A DNA stretch of 64,000 nt from Halichoerus grypus. Lineage: Eukaryota; Chordata; Mammalia; Carnivora; Phocidae. The notes beneath the pieces are model-generated. The model was not told where the DNA came from. It worked only from the letters and a program-made list of their open reading frames with translations, and did not search any database. Where the stretch lies: NCBI RefSeq assembly GCF_964656455.1, contig NC_135726.1, positions 21,773,168-21,837,167 of the forward strand. Direction: 5' to 3'. A program made the translations under genes and the position numbers. Numbering within the stretch: position 1 is the stretch's first letter; the number at the start of each line of letters is the position of its first letter. Positions 24,000-35,680 of this stretch are shown here, piece after piece.

Positions 24000-24235
24000 C
24001 AACAGGAATAGTAGAAATAGCTTGGACCTAATAGTTAGATGACTCTGAAACTCTTAATTCACATCTAATTAGTTGTATAAACCTGAGCAAATCACTTGTC
24101 TATGTGACTGTTTTTGTTTCTTAAGACTTTTCAAGTATATTGTCCTGTAGAGTGCTTTATCTTGCAAATGAGGAAAGTAGAGCTTAGGAGGGAGGTAATA
24201 GATGAAATTATTTTTATCCTTTCAAATGGTATTTT
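24000..24235 (+). repeat. MIR-like fragment(s)
   Basis: GTTGTATAAACCTGAGCAAA followed by TCACTTGTCTATGTGACTG resembles the sense MIR core. The following GCAAATGAGGAAAGTAGAGC looks like an antisense MIR piece. Diverged and composite. Confidence 0.5.
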
Positions 24236-24294
24236 AAACTATTAAATGTCTTTATTAATATTTAGGTATGATTGTGTCAAAAATTAAATAGGAA

Positions 24295-24475
24295 TCACAG
24301 TGTATGGTATTTCCAGTTTTTCTATATCCTCTCCAACACTTGGTGTGGTGAGTCTTTTTCATTTTAGCCATTCTAACAGATATGTAGTATTATCACATTT
24401 TAGTTGTAATTTGTATTTGTAATGACTAATGATGTTAATTATCTTTCTATGGGCTTATTTGTCCTTATACCCGTT
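24295..24475 (-). mobile_element. Old LINE-1, antisense: ORF2 C-terminus (left part of a split element)
   Basis: Reverse complement of the L1 ORF2 C-terminal region: TATATCCTCTCCAACACTTG, TTCATTTTAGCCATTCTAAC, TTTGTAATGACTAATGATGT. The element resumes at about 25590, so about 1.1 kb has been inserted into it. Confidence 0.78.
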
Positions 24476-25575
24476 ACCTCACTTACCATGATATATCATA
24501 CCTCATAGACCCTACGACTGGGCAACATCTTTTTCATTTTTTTTGCTTGTTCAAGTTGTTGACCTTAGAGCAGGGCACTGGTTCTACATTCTACTTTCAA
24601 TCTTCCCCTATCCTCAGTGGAGCTTTTTCTTTGGACCATGTTTGCCTTTCAATATGTTTCTGTAGTATGTAGTGGTAATTTTCTTTAATTTCTTCTTTTT
24701 ACTTCTTATACTTACCGTCCCAAAGTAGTGTCTCCCCATATATAAGCCTTTTTTTTACGGTAAACCCTTTGGCAATTGGTTTTTAATGTTAGAGCACAAG
24801 AAATCTATTCATTTTGCATTGACCTTTCCAGATTTATCTGTATTCAGTGATGCTAAATCAAACTTTGCATGTGAAATAAATGTGCACATCTGGATGTTTT
24901 GCCATCTCATTCTTTTTGGTAATCAGTATGATATTTAAGTGTCTGTTTTCTGTTGGTTGTCTTTGCTATCAGCCTTCCCTTTGATCTTATTTTAACTCTT
25001 GAACAATCTAACAGATTAATGGTAAGCAATATAACAGATTCAATGTGAAAAATAAAACAGACTTAATAGTTAAAAAGTCAGTATCTTTTTTGGTTTCCTT
25101 TTTTGCTTTTGTAAAGAAAATAAGGTTGTGGATTTTTTGTTTGAAACAAAACACAAGTAAACCCCCTCCCTGCCTAGTCTTTCCCCTGTTTCTGCTTGGT
25201 GTTGGGACTGCTGGTTGGGGGCGGGAGAGGCTGGACTTCCCTGGAACTTGAGAAGAAAGTAGGGCATTCACTGTCGTAGGAGTTTCCTTAGAGCCGGAGA
25301 GGGAGGGCATGGGGAGTGGAGCTTGGCTTTGTTAGGTAAAAAATTAAAATTAAAAAACTCAACACACATGCTCACTATACAAATGGGGGCCAAGAACAAC
25401 ATTGCTCCAAGTACCTCCAAGTTGGAACCATCTCTGGCATTTAGACTCAGGGTTCTGATGCAGCCCCTGGCCCTCCCAATTCCCTGAGTTCTGAGATGGA
25501 GGACAGGGCAGGAAACAAGAGCTCTCAGACATTCTCCTCCTCTGTGATTAAAAAAAAAAAAAAAGTCCTAAAAAA
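24476..25575 (+). pseudogene. Poly(A)-ended insert within L1; candidate retrocopy of a transcript 3' region
   Basis: This 1.1-kb segment splits an antisense L1. Its right half (about 25130-25545) is clearly richer in G and C than its surroundings. It ends in GTGATT followed by an uninterrupted A-run (about 25549-25563), as a reverse-transcribed mRNA end would. The left half is AT-rich and contains one AATAAA. No long reading frame: ORFs of 68-100 codons occur on both strands without any domain. A GTCCT motif follows the A-run and another sits at the left junction (about 24462), a weak hint of target duplication. I cannot name a parent gene. An unrelated repeat with an A-rich tract is possible. 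Confidence 0.4.
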
Positions 25576-25589
25576 GCACACAAAGCTTT

Positions 25590-28065
25590 TAAACTTTGCT
25601 GAAGCTTCTGTTTAAATAGTTTACCAATTTCTAATTGGATACTGTGGCTTTTTTATTACTGAGTTTTGGAAGTTACGTATTTTGGACAAAAGTCCTGTAT
25701 TGTATAAATGTTATAGATATATATATAAATTATTTCGCACGTTTTATGGCTTGTCTTTTCATTCTTGTCACAGTGTTTTGAACAGTCCTTAAAAGTGTTT
25801 TGAAAACAGAGCTCAAGTTTTTAATTTTTGATAAATTCCAATTTATCAAATTGCTGTTTTATGTATGGTACTTTTCTTGTTACATCTAAGAAATCTTATA
25901 TCACGTAAATTCCACAATATTTGTTCCAGTATTTTCTTTTATTTTTATAATTTTAGGTTTTACCTGTATGTCTCAATGATCCATTTTGAATTTTTATATA
26001 TGATGTGAGTTATGAATTGAAGTTCAATTTTTTTGCATGTGGATATCCAGCAAATTTTTTTGAAAAAAACTATTCTGTTTTGAATGAAATATATTCATAC
26101 TGTTGTCAAAAGTCAGCTGACCATATACGTATTGATCTATTTCTGGATTCTGTTTTTCCATTAATCCCTTTGTCTATCTTTTAATGCCAATACTATGTTG
26201 TCTTAATTACTATTGCTTTATAACATACATTGAAATCACTTAATGGTTACTCACTCAACTTTGTTCTTTTTCAAGTTTCTTTCTGTATTCTACTGTCTAC
26301 ATTTACATTTGAATATTAGATCAACTCATTACATTTTACCAAAAAAAAAAAAATTTGCCTGGTAACATTTTGATTGTGATTGCCTTGAATCCATAGACCG
26401 ATATGGGAAAATCAACCTCTTAATAATATTAAGCTTTATGACCAATGACTGTGATCTAGCTCACAACATATTTAAGTTTTCCTAAATATTTTTGGTAATA
26501 TTTTTTGCTCTGATATCTACTCTGTGTGATGTTAATATAGTCTCTCAAACTTACTTTTGATTAGTGTTAGCATGGCATATATATGTATATATATGTATAT
26601 CTAATTACTTTAACTTATTTCTGTCCCTACATTTAAAGTTATTTTCTTTTAGGCAGCATACAGTTGGTTCTAACTTTTTTAATTCAATCTGACTGCCTCT
26701 TTCTTTTAATTGAGATTTTCAGACCATTTACATTTAAGTGATTGTTGATACCGTAGGTTTAAAGCTGTCAACTGGCTATTTGTTCTCTATTTGTCCAATA
26801 TGTTCTTTGTCATTTTTTTTTCCTTTTATGTCTTCTTTTGGATTAATTTAGATGTTTATGAGTCCCAATATTTATTTTGTTGGCTTACTAGCTATAATTT
26901 TTTGTTCTCTTTGTGGTTGCTTAAATTTTATAGCATGTGCTTTTAGTACATATTGCATATTAGCAGAGACTACCTTCCTGCGATATTATACTACTTCATT
27001 TAAAGTATTAAATTTTTCTTTTTTTTTTTTTCTGTAAGTCACTATTTATTTTTTTTGTTTTTTAGTAAAAATTAAAGTATTAAATTTTTCAGTGATTATA
27101 CCCCCATTACTCTTTTCTTGACCTTTGTGTTGTTGCCATGACTTTACTTCTTCAAATACACCTTATTATTTTTCTTATATTTCTGTATTTCATTTCTTTT
27201 ATTACATATATTTTTTTTATTTTTAACACTACATTGTTTTTATTTTTGTTTACACTCTTGGTTCTCTTTTAAATAGATTTAAATAACAAAAAAAGTCCTA
27301 TATATTTACCCATGTCTTTTATTTCTTTTGCTATTCATTCTTTGCATAGGTCCATGCTTCCATGTTGTGTAATTTTCCTTTTGCCTGGAAGACTTTCTTT
27401 AAAACTTGCTGCAGTACAGAAGAACTGTAGCTTGCATATGTGTGAAAAAGTCTTTATTTCACCTTTCTTTTTGAGACAGATTTCTATGGGTATAGAATTC
27501 TAGATTGAAAGTTTCTTTCTTTTATTATTTTTCATATTTGAAAGATGTTTCTTCTTTTTCTTATCTGCATTGTTTCCAGACTGAAATTTTCTACCTTCCT
27601 TATCTTTGAGGTACCATGTCTTTTTTCTCTAGTTTCATTTGTCCTGAGCAATTTGATGACATTGTGATTTAAGAGTAGTTTTCTCCGTATTTCTTTGTTG
27701 AGCTTTTTGTGTGTATGGATTTATAGTTTTCATCAAGTTAGAAGTTTGTCAGCCAATAATTTTTTTTCTGTCCTTCCTCTCCAATTACACATGTATTGGA
27801 CCACTTGAAATTGTTTTACTTCTCATTGATGGTCTATTCATTTTTTTTTCAGCCCTTTTTTCTCTTTGGATAATTTCTTTTGTCATGTCTTCATGTTTGT
27901 TCTTTTTTTTTCTGGATATCTAGTCTGCTGTGATTCTCACACAACGTTTTTTGTTTGTTTTATCTCAAACATTGTAATTTTCATCTCTAGAGGTTACTTT
28001 GGGTCACTGTTATATTTCCCAGCATGTCCACTGAAACTCTTAAAATAATTGGAACAAAATGTGCA
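25590..28065 (-). mobile_element. Old LINE-1, antisense: ORF2 parts, spacer and ORF1
   Basis: Continues the element of 24295. 25590-26460 is ORF2 C-terminal to mid (TTTTTGCATGTGGATATCCA; TTGATCTATTTCTGGATTCT; the 'IDK-like' region 26360-26450). 26510-26760 is the beginning of ORF2, endonuclease (GATTAGTGTTAGCATGGCAT; TTTCAGACCATTTACATTTA). 26760-27320 is spacer. 27330-28065 is ORF1 (GAAAAAGTCTTTATTTCACC; GGTATAGAATTCTAGATTG; CCAATTACACATGTATTGGA). The reverse transcriptase core is absent, so there is an internal deletion near 26465. All frames are broken. Confidence 0.8.
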
Positions 28066-28980
28066 TAGGTGTCTATTTCTCATTACTCAATTCAAGAGGA
28101 CTGTGATGTTTTCATATCAGAAATGAATACCTGTTATTGGTTACCAGAAAAAAAAAAAAAAAAAATCACAGATGAGAAGAATTCATCAACCAAACCATGT
28201 TTAGATGAATGCAGCAAATTATTCATCTTTCACTGAAGCTCACTTGGATTAAATAGTCTGCTTTTTTCTTCTGATTAGTAAGACCTCATATTGAAAAAGT
28301 AACTAGAAGTGTGAAGTCAGAACTTTTTCTGACAAGAAAATAAGCAGTTGCCAATTAAACCACTCCCATCTGGATAGACACACTTTGAAATAATTTTGTT
28401 GTTTTTCTAAACACTGCAATCCATGAGAAGTAATTAGTATTTTTCTGACATTTTATTCTTTCCAGACTCCTACATAATGTTAAAGTTTCATGGAAATAAT
28501 TCCCATCAAAACCTGTTCAAGATATTTTCTATTTGCTAGCCACTTTGGTTATGACTTGGAGGCTGAACTTTGTGGACAGCATCAGTGGACTCCATTGCCC
28601 TTTGGTAAGGTTAGAGTTAGACCAAAGGGATGCATGTATAGGATTTTAGAAAGCAGAAGAGTAAGATCAGGATATTTAATTCCCTGTTTCTTCCTTGCCA
28701 GTTTACCATAGGTTGGCTGATCCATTTCCTTATGACCACAGATTCAGGAATCCTGTTCCATGCTGATCTCTCTCCAGTTTCTGTTAACTACTGTCTCCAC
28801 TATTTCTTTGAACCTTCAGTAATTAAATAGTTCATTCCTGTTACTAACCCTGGGATGCTTCACCCTCACCCTCCTGTATTGATTTCCCCCAAACCTGCTT
28901 ATGTTTTAGAAATAATCCCTATACTAAACTCATAATTATTTAGCTTGATTATTTGTTTCACAGTATCTTCATAGAAAGAG
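28066..28980. other. Unassigned sequence with A17 run
   Basis: A poly(A) run at about 28149-28165, then single-copy-like DNA. No element or gene is recognised. Confidence 0.45.
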
Positions 28981-28984
28981 TAAG

Positions 28985-29240
28985 GAACTTTAGATATTGT
29001 CTCCTAACTCATTTTATGAATGAGGAACCTGAGACAAAGTGCATGTCATAATCTTTAACATACCATATCATTTTTTCTCCTAAATAACAATAACATCTAA
29101 TAATTGTTTTATAGTGATAAAGTCACATAACTAGAAATCATCCAGAGAGATTCCTATGTCATACTGAGGATAAAATTGAGTTTCAAAGAGGTTGACTTTC
29201 TCAGAATCAAATGAAGGTGGTCAGAAGAGAACTGGGATTA
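28985..29240 (-). repeat. MIR-like fragments
   Basis: AACTCATTTTATGAATGAGG with ACCTGAGACAAAG (29008-29040), and GATAAAATTGAGTTTCAAAG (29170), resemble the antisense 'cattttacagatgaggaaactgaggc' segment of MIR twice over. Very diverged. Confidence 0.45.
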
Positions 29241-29519
29241 GAATTGGTCACTTGAGGTGATGGTCTTTGGGCTATATGAACACAGTAATAGAGCCAATGG
29301 AATAAATAGAATCAAGTCAATAGGATCAGGTATTTGAAGTTTGAGGTGTCTAAGAAGATGTGAATTTATGAAATCCATAATGCCAATTATCCCACTTGGG
29401 GTTGTAGTTCAATGCTTTGAAATCTAAATTGTCCAATAAATTGGGACAAATGACATCCTTAATTCCAATTTTTGTAACTCTGAATTCAATGTTTCACTAA
29501 TTAATACATCATTCATCTA

Positions 29520-29720
29520 CTTAAGTATCGATTGATCATGTATTCTATGTGGGGATCCTGTAGGGAGAATTAATACAAGGGTGAAAAGATATGTACTTAC
29601 TTGGCCTTTGGATGTAATAGCCTTGTTGGGGAAATGGACATTTAAAAAGGCAGTCAATATAATTTTGTAAATGCTATTAAAAAGGAGTCACAAGATGCTA
29701 TAGAAATATTAATCATGGAC
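29520..29720. repeat. Ancient interspersed repeat fragment, family not assigned
   Basis: GCCTTGTTGGGGAAATGGAC followed by ATTTAAAAAGGCAGTCAATA and a poly-decayed tail resembles the upstream part of the ancient repeat also seen near 31180-31440. Between the two lie a MER20-like element and two LTRs, so these may be two halves of one old insertion. Confidence 0.4.
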
Positions 29721-29800
29721 GTCTAAAGCAATTTTGATGGACAGAGGAGAATCTCTTGAGGATATTATGAGTAAACAGTATGAAATGCAATTTGAATTAA

Positions 29801-30016
29801 CTGTAGGGTTTTTCGGCTTTAGCACTATTGCCATCTGGACCATATAACTCGTTGGTGGGGGTGGAATGGGGTTCTGTCCTATGTATTGTAGTGTGTTTAA
29901 CAGAATCCCTGACTTCTTCACACCAGATGCCAGTAATAGTACCAAGTATAAAAATCAAAAACTTCTCCAGACATTGTCCAGTGTTCTGGGGACAGCAAAA
30001 TGCCTACAGTTGAGAA
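29801..30016 (-). mobile_element. MER20-like hAT-type MITE
   Basis: About 215 bp, the usual MER20 length. Ordered landmarks in reverse complement: GGCTTTAGCACTATTGCCAT, CTATGTATTGTAGTGTGTTT, CACCAGATGCCAGTAATAGT, AACTTCTCCAGACATTGTCC, CTACAGTTGAGAA. A non-autonomous DNA transposon relic; it encodes nothing. The name rests on remembered consensus. Confidence 0.75.
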
Positions 30017-30049
30017 AGAAAGAGACATAGGATCAAAAATGCTAGAGAA

Positions 30050-30470
30050 TGTAGTCTGAATAATGTCCACTAAAGATATCAGGTTCTGATCCCTGGAAAC
30101 TGTGTGAATGTTACCTTATTTGGTAAAGTTTGCAAGATGGGATTAAATCAAAGATAATAAAATGAGATTATCCTACATTATATAGGTGGGTCCTAAATAC
30201 TGTCACACTATGTCCTTATAAGAGAGAGGGAGGGGGAGATGACACACATACAAAAGAGGAAAAGGCCATGTGAAGGTGGAGGCAGAGATTGGTGCAATGC
30301 GGCCTCAAGCAAAGTAACACCAGCGGTCACCAAAAGGTGGAAGAGACAAAGAAGAAATTCTCCCTTATGTAAATTCTCCCAGTATAGCCCTGTTGACACC
30401 TTGACTACAGCCCAGTGGAAATGATAAAATTCTGGTCTCCAGAATTATAGTAGAGTAAATTTCTAATACA
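30050..30470 (+). mobile_element. MaLR/ERVL-type LTR (MLT1-like), sense
   Basis: Ordered LTR text: AAAGATATCAGGTTCTGATC, TGCAAGATGGGATTAAATCA, GATTATCCTACATTATATAG, CCTTATAAGAGAGAGGG, CTGTTGACACCTTGACTACA, CTCCAGAATTATAGTAGAG. An old solo-type LTR of an endogenous retroviral family with no coding capacity here. Confidence 0.72.
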
Positions 30471-30552
30471 TAGACAATATAGGCAGATAAAATAGGATAT
30501 AAAATGAGAAGAATATATCAATAATAGAGGATATTAAATATGTGTAATAAAA

Positions 30553-30587
<35 letters not shown>

Positions 30588-30588
30588 A
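30553..30588. repeat. (TG)n-(TATG)n microsatellite
   Basis: Twelve TG units running into TATG repeats; compound simple repeat between two LTRs. Confidence 0.96.
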
Positions 30589-30679
30589 CAGGGCAGACCA
30601 GGAGAATGTGTATAAAGGAATGATGATAGTTTTAGCTATGGGAATAAGCAAGAACCAGATAATTCCAACTAAACATACT

Positions 30680-31025
30680 TCTTTCTAGGGATGCCATAAC
30701 GAATTGATACAAACTGGGTGCCTTAAAATAACAGAAATTTCTTCTATCAGTACTGGAGGCTAGAAGCATGAAATAAAGGTGTGAGTAGGGTCATGCTCAC
30801 TTGGAAAGGTGGAGGAAAGAATCCTTCCTTGCCTCTTCCTAATTTCAGATGCTTATCAACAATCACTGGTGTCCCTGGTTTGTAGGTGTATCATACCAGT
30901 TTCTTCATCTGTCCACACATGACTATTTTCCCTCTGTGTGTCTCTGTTTCTGTGTCTCTAAACCTCCCTTTCTTTATAAAAAATACCTGTCATTGGATTT
31001 AGGACCCAAAAGGCTCAGACCAAAG
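30680..31025 (-). mobile_element. MaLR/ERVL-type LTR (MLT1-like), antisense
   Basis: Reverse-complement LTR: GATGCCATAACGAATTGATA, CAAACTGGGTGCCTTAAAAT, ACTGGAGGCTAGAAGCATGA, ATCCTTCCTTGCCTCTTCCT, TGTGTCTCTGTTTCTGTGTC, CCTGTCATTGGATTTAGG. Opposite to the LTR at 30050-30470. Confidence 0.7.
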
Positions 31026-31179
31026 AATTGAGACGGGGGTATCCATTTGTGGCTGCTGAGATAATTCTGGAAAGGAGTATTGGAGGCCTAACCTACTGAA
31101 TGACCGTGAATTTTGAGATGACTAGATAGATTCAAAAATATTTGGAAGCTCGACTCCACATAACTGGAATTCCTTTAAT

Positions 31180-31440
31180 ATAGGATGAAGATAAGGGCAA
31201 GCCAGCTAAGTCTTTGGCTTGGGGACTCATGAGGATGTTGGCTGTATTTATTGAGATGGATTTGAGGAGAAACAGCAGTTTTGGAGTAGATGATGAGTGA
31301 GTTCTGTTTTGAGCTTAGAGTTTTTGTGACCCCCATTTGTGAGATGCCTAGATAGACAAATGAGGTATTCTGTATTTGCAGGGAATGTGGAAGTGATACA
31401 TTTATTTGGGAGATATTCATCATAGAGAAGGCAACTGAAG
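31180..31440. repeat. Ancient interspersed repeat fragment, family not assigned
   Basis: CTAAGTCTTTGGCTTGGGGA, TATTTATTGAGATGGATTTG, GAGTTCTGTTTTGAGCTTAG, TTGTGAGATGCCTAGATAGA keep the order of the downstream part of the ancient repeat described near 13420 and 29520. Confidence 0.45.
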
Positions 31441-31945
31441 TAAGGGAAAGGAAAATGTAATCATAGGTAGAAGATTGAGATGGTGGAAATCAAAACATAA
31501 GGAACCTCAATATTCAAATTCTCCACTTTGCAATTAAGGACAGAGATGCCCTATTCAGGAAATTCCCCTTTTCATTTGGATGGAGTGGGAAATCTTTACC
31601 AAAGACAAAGGTTATGGGGGTGAGAGTACGGATACTAAAGCCGAATGGATACATGATAGTTCTGAAAAAACAGAGAGGTCTAAACAGCAGACACTGATTC
31701 CAGGATCTTGCCAGCCTTCATTTGCCATAATATGTTTCAAGTATGGATACTGTGCCAAGAGTCTGGATTCAGAGAAAATAAGGGAATAAGAAGCAAATGA
31801 GACAGCTGTATCAGGGTGAGGAGGAACAAAGTAATTGGGGAAACCTGAACTTTTCCTTAGAACTCTAGTCACTGCAATTTGACGTATTGCAGTAATAGAC
31901 CAGCTAGAGTGAAATGTGTCTGTAGGTCAGCTCAGATTGAACAAT
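31441..31945. other. Unassigned sequence
   Basis: No element recognised. Overlapping ORFs on both strands (31580-31789, 31612-31872) have no domain or codon signature. Confidence 0.4.
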
Positions 31946-31949
31946 CATG

Positions 31950-32400
31950 AGCAGAATTGGAGGAATACCTATTTTGACGTCATTCACTCTGAACAGTCTC
32001 TGTAATGAAGAGTCTGTCTCCATTTGTTTTTTCTTAGAAGTTGGATGTTTCACTGCTGGCAACTTGAAAGCCTTTTTGCCCCATGTCCTATATCTGGACA
32101 GGCTGATTAGAAATCCTGGGTGCTCCTTTGGCAAAAACAGGAAAGTCAAACCATGAAAGTCCCAACTTACACCACAGAGCCCTCAGTCCAGCCCCATCAC
32201 CTAACCACAATAAAAACTCATGCCGGTCTCATTTTTTTTACCTGTTTGAGAGGCCTTCCTACTCTTCTCAGGGATCTCAATTGGATAAGTAATAAACTCA
32301 TACCCTCTTTTAGTGTGTTTGTGGCATAATCGATGTCTCTGAACCAAATTTTGGTAAGGGATTCATCTGCCTCTGTAAGGGATCCGTAGCAGTTTCTTTA
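31950..32400 (+). mobile_element. Possible solo LTR of an endogenous retrovirus
   Basis: The arrangement ACCACAATAAAAACTCATGC (polyadenylation-like AATAAA at 32208), CT-rich stretch, then AAGTAATAAACTCATACCCT and GTGTGTTTGTGGC resembles the R/U5 part of a retroviral LTR. Boundaries and family are not determined. It could equally be single copy. Confidence 0.3.
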
Positions 32401-33930
32401 GTACAGAATGCCTTGCTTTGCTTGGAACAACCTTAACTAACCGGTCAGAGACGCCTTTTTGAAAAGCCAAGTTTTTTGAGTTAGCTCTCCAAAGACCTAG
32501 CAATGCCTATGCAAGAATTAGATTACAGTTCTCTCTCTCTCTCTGGCAACAAATCAATATAAACTTCACCACAGCACTTATTTCCAGAGTCTTAGCTATT
32601 GTATCATGCCTGAGCAAGGAGACTTAGACCCTTTGATGGAGCTATATTACATTATATGCAGTAGAAAATCTCTTTCTTGTCACATTTATGTGGTTAATGG
32701 TAACATAGGGATATTTTGCCGTGTCCTGTTAACCAAGAGAAAGTAAATCCATTGCAAAGATAGGGACTTACTGATACTTCAATTCTAGTGCTTCAGTGTC
32801 TACCAAGGTACTCATTTTTTAAGTCAGTGCAGGGTCCCACAAAGGCTTTTATAGATTTATATGAAGGCAAATAGCATCCCAAGAAACATGGTTCCATGGT
32901 CCCGTTAATATATGTGACTTTACAAGCATAAATTGTGCCATGTTTATTTTCCCCTTCACTTGTCCACAGTCTCTCTCATTTAATTTAGATTGTTCAATTA
33001 TCATTAATTCCAGGCAATCTATTGTTTAATTGGATGGATTTCAATTGCAAATTAAGACTGCTGATTTCAACCAAGAAAGCTAATTTAAACCTGACAACAG
33101 GTTTGTTTAAAAAAAAAATCGGGAAAATGGTATGAGAGAATAGAGAATAACACAGACATTTGTTTCTGTATTAAGGTGTCACTTGTTTGTTTAATTAGAG
33201 CAAAACCGTAGTTTTCTACTAACTAACTTTCTAAATTGCAGAAATAACTAGCACCAGACTCTTCATGTGGGGAATATTGTCATAAAAGGCTTACCTATCC
33301 ATTTAACAATTTCAGAATAGTTTATTTTTATCCAAAGAATCTTATCACTTTAACAAGCTCCATCTTATAAGTATTCTAAGCAAAAAATAAAGGTTAAGAA
33401 GAGATTGTATGATTTAAGTAGGTGGCACTGCCTATAGTGTCAGAGAAAAAGTAGTGATAATGTATTTTTTCAGTAGTTAATAAAGGAGGCGCTATGAAAT
33501 GTTGAGTTAGGCAGTAGCTTTAAGGAAATATGAGGGCAACTCAAAGGTTGGCATGACCCTATCATCAGATTGTGGTATATATCTATTTAAGAGATAAGGA
33601 GAGGGAAAACTCTTCCATTTGAATAACATACAATAATACCAATTGATAAAGGAAATTGTAACAATCATGTCAAACCTATTATCCTGGAAACTTCCTGATA
33701 AGGAGATGACAGTAGAAAAGTGATTATAAATCAAGAAATAGTGTCCGTTGTTAAAAAATGGCACTGACTAAAACTGACTATGTCATTTTTAACACTTTTG
33801 CTAGTTGCTCCAGCAGTATTTAGAAAATGTATTTATGCAGAGTAGAATATAAAGACAAATATTAATGAAAAATTAGAATTTTGAAGGCACCCCTTGGTGG
33901 TGACTATGAAGAATATATAGAAAAAGATTC
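32401..33930. other. Unassigned single-copy-like sequence
   Basis: AT-rich DNA with a (TC)n patch at 32532-32544. No gene, RNA or repeat recognised. Confidence 0.45.
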
Positions 33931-33949
33931 TCAATTTCTGAGCATTTTC

Positions 33950-34147
33950 TTTCTTTCTTTTTTTTTTTTAAGATTGTATTTATTTATTTGAGAGAGAGAG
34001 CACAAGGGGGTGGGAAGGGTAGAGGGAAAGGGAGAAGCAGACTCCCTACTGAGCAAAGAGCCCAACAAAGGGCTTGATCCCAGGGCCCTGAGATCATGAC
34101 TGGAGCTAAAGGCAGATGCTGAACCAACTGAGCCACCCAGGCACCCC
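33950..34147 (-). mobile_element. CAN-SINE, full length
   Basis: Antisense SINE with a T-rich tail, AAGATTGTATTTATTTATTT, GAGAGAGAGAGCACAAG, GATCCCAGGGCCCTGAGATC and end CTGAGCCACCCAGGCACCCC. Short direct repeat AGCATTTTC at 33941-33949 and 34154-34162, with a few extra bases at the head side. Confidence 0.94.
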
Positions 34148-34164
34148 AGTCCAAGCATTTTCAA

Positions 34165-35470
34165 AAGCAGGAGTAAAATGGGTTGTGACAAAGCTTTAAA
34201 TAGATTAATTCTGGATTCAAAGTGAGTAATTCATAGGTTTTAATTCTCACAAACTAGTGATAGCCATTGTCTATGCCTTGGCTTCTGGAAGGTTTATTTA
34301 TAATGCCAAAAATCATAATGAAGGGTTTCCAATACAGGAATGATTGCAAAATGAAGCATCATCATATTTCAAGAAAACATTATCATTGTATGCTGATAAA
34401 TGGAAATAAGGGAACGTGGGTTTTCATAATGCATATTATAACCAAATAGGAATAATAGATATAAAAAAATATAGATTACTAAGTGTTAATGATATCACAA
34501 ATGCATTTCTAGTTTTGCCCAATCTGGGTATTAGAATCTTGATTACATTACTTAGAAAGGATGCCCCTACCCTGTCAGTTATCAATTTATTATAATTCCT
34601 GGATAAAATCTTATAAGGGTGAAACTTGGCTGAAATAAACAATCCTATGCTATAAGATAAAAAATATAAATATTTTATTCTACAATAAACTTTAAAAACT
34701 GTTTAGAAAAAAGTAGAAATAATATTCATTGTGCTTCTGATATAAACTTATAATTTCTTCATATAAAATGGTGAAAATTAATTAATTATGGATGACTAAG
34801 TGAAAACACTTTTTTCTTGTATTGTAAAAATTATATTAATCATTCACTCTACCACTTTTATTCTTCATCATAAATTAATAATACAGAATACTTTTTGAGC
34901 TGGGATGCCTTCTTTTTGTTTCAAGGTTATTCTAATTATATGTAGGAAACATTTCACATTGCTTTATGACTCTGCTCAAGACTCACCTCAAATGCAACCA
35001 TTGTATAAGAAATTTTAGAAATGTTAATTTTATATGTAAGAGGCTTGCCTTCTTTAAAATACTGTTCAGGATCCTACTTTCTAGGACAATTTTCTTTTTA
35101 GGTTTTGGGTGCCATGTCTTGTGTTCTAATGAGAGCCATGTGTGATCTGCAACATAATCATTCTCCCACTTGGGCTGAGGGAAGACTTCCATTGCTCTTT
35201 TATATGAGGATTAGCCTCCGATGATCTTAGTGGCAGAGGGATCCTTCATTATGCATTAACTTGCAATCATGGATACTTTCTGCACAATGCTGTTAACGAT
35301 CCTTCTTGACAGACTTTTTTTTTTTTTTTTTAATTTAGCTATTTCCCATACACTTTCATATAGCCTGCACTTATCACAACACTGAGAATATCAAAAAGGT
35401 ATTTAATAAAGTCACAACCTTGAAGCTGAGTGCATGGGACATAAAAAGTATACAGGTGTGCAGTGGTCAT
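34165..35470. other. Unassigned AT-rich sequence
   Basis: Single-copy-like, with a T18 run at about 35314-35331. No coding or repeat landmarks. Confidence 0.45.
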
Positions 35471-35486
35471 GAAAGGTATGAGTTTT

Positions 35487-35680
35487 GGGGGCGCCTGGGT
35501 GGCTCAGTCGTTAAGCGTCTGCCTTCGGCTCAGGTCATGATCCCAGGGTCCTGGGATCGAGCCCCGCATCGGGCTCCCTGCTCCACGGGAAGCCTGCTTC
35601 TCCCTCTCCCACTGCTTGTGTTCCCTCTCTGGCTGTCTTTCTCTCTGTCAAATAAATAAAACCTTTAAAAAAAGAAAAAA
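35487..35680 (+). mobile_element. CAN-SINE, young, with perfect 16-bp target duplication
   Basis: Close to a consensus head: GGGGGCGCCTGGGTGGCTCA, body ATCCCAGGGTCCTGGGATCG, CCTGCTTCTCCCTCTCCCAC, CAAATAAATAAAACC and an A-rich tail. GAAAGGTATGAGTTTT is identical at 35471-35486 and 35681-35696. The head retains recognisable A-box-like (TGGCTCAGTCG) and B-box-like (GGGATCGAGCC) RNA polymerase III promoter segments. No undecayed divergence is seen between the target repeats, so insertion is recent. Confidence 0.98.

Noticed and set aside
25008..25310. Overlapping ORFs on both strands in the GC-richer insert
   Set aside because: Both strands are open for similar lengths with no domain; more likely untranslated sequence of a retrocopy than a coding region.
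35487..35570. tRNA-like head with A and B boxes, possible tRNA gene
   Set aside because: It is the tRNA-derived head of a CAN-SINE with SINE body, tail and target duplication; the cloverleaf is not conserved.
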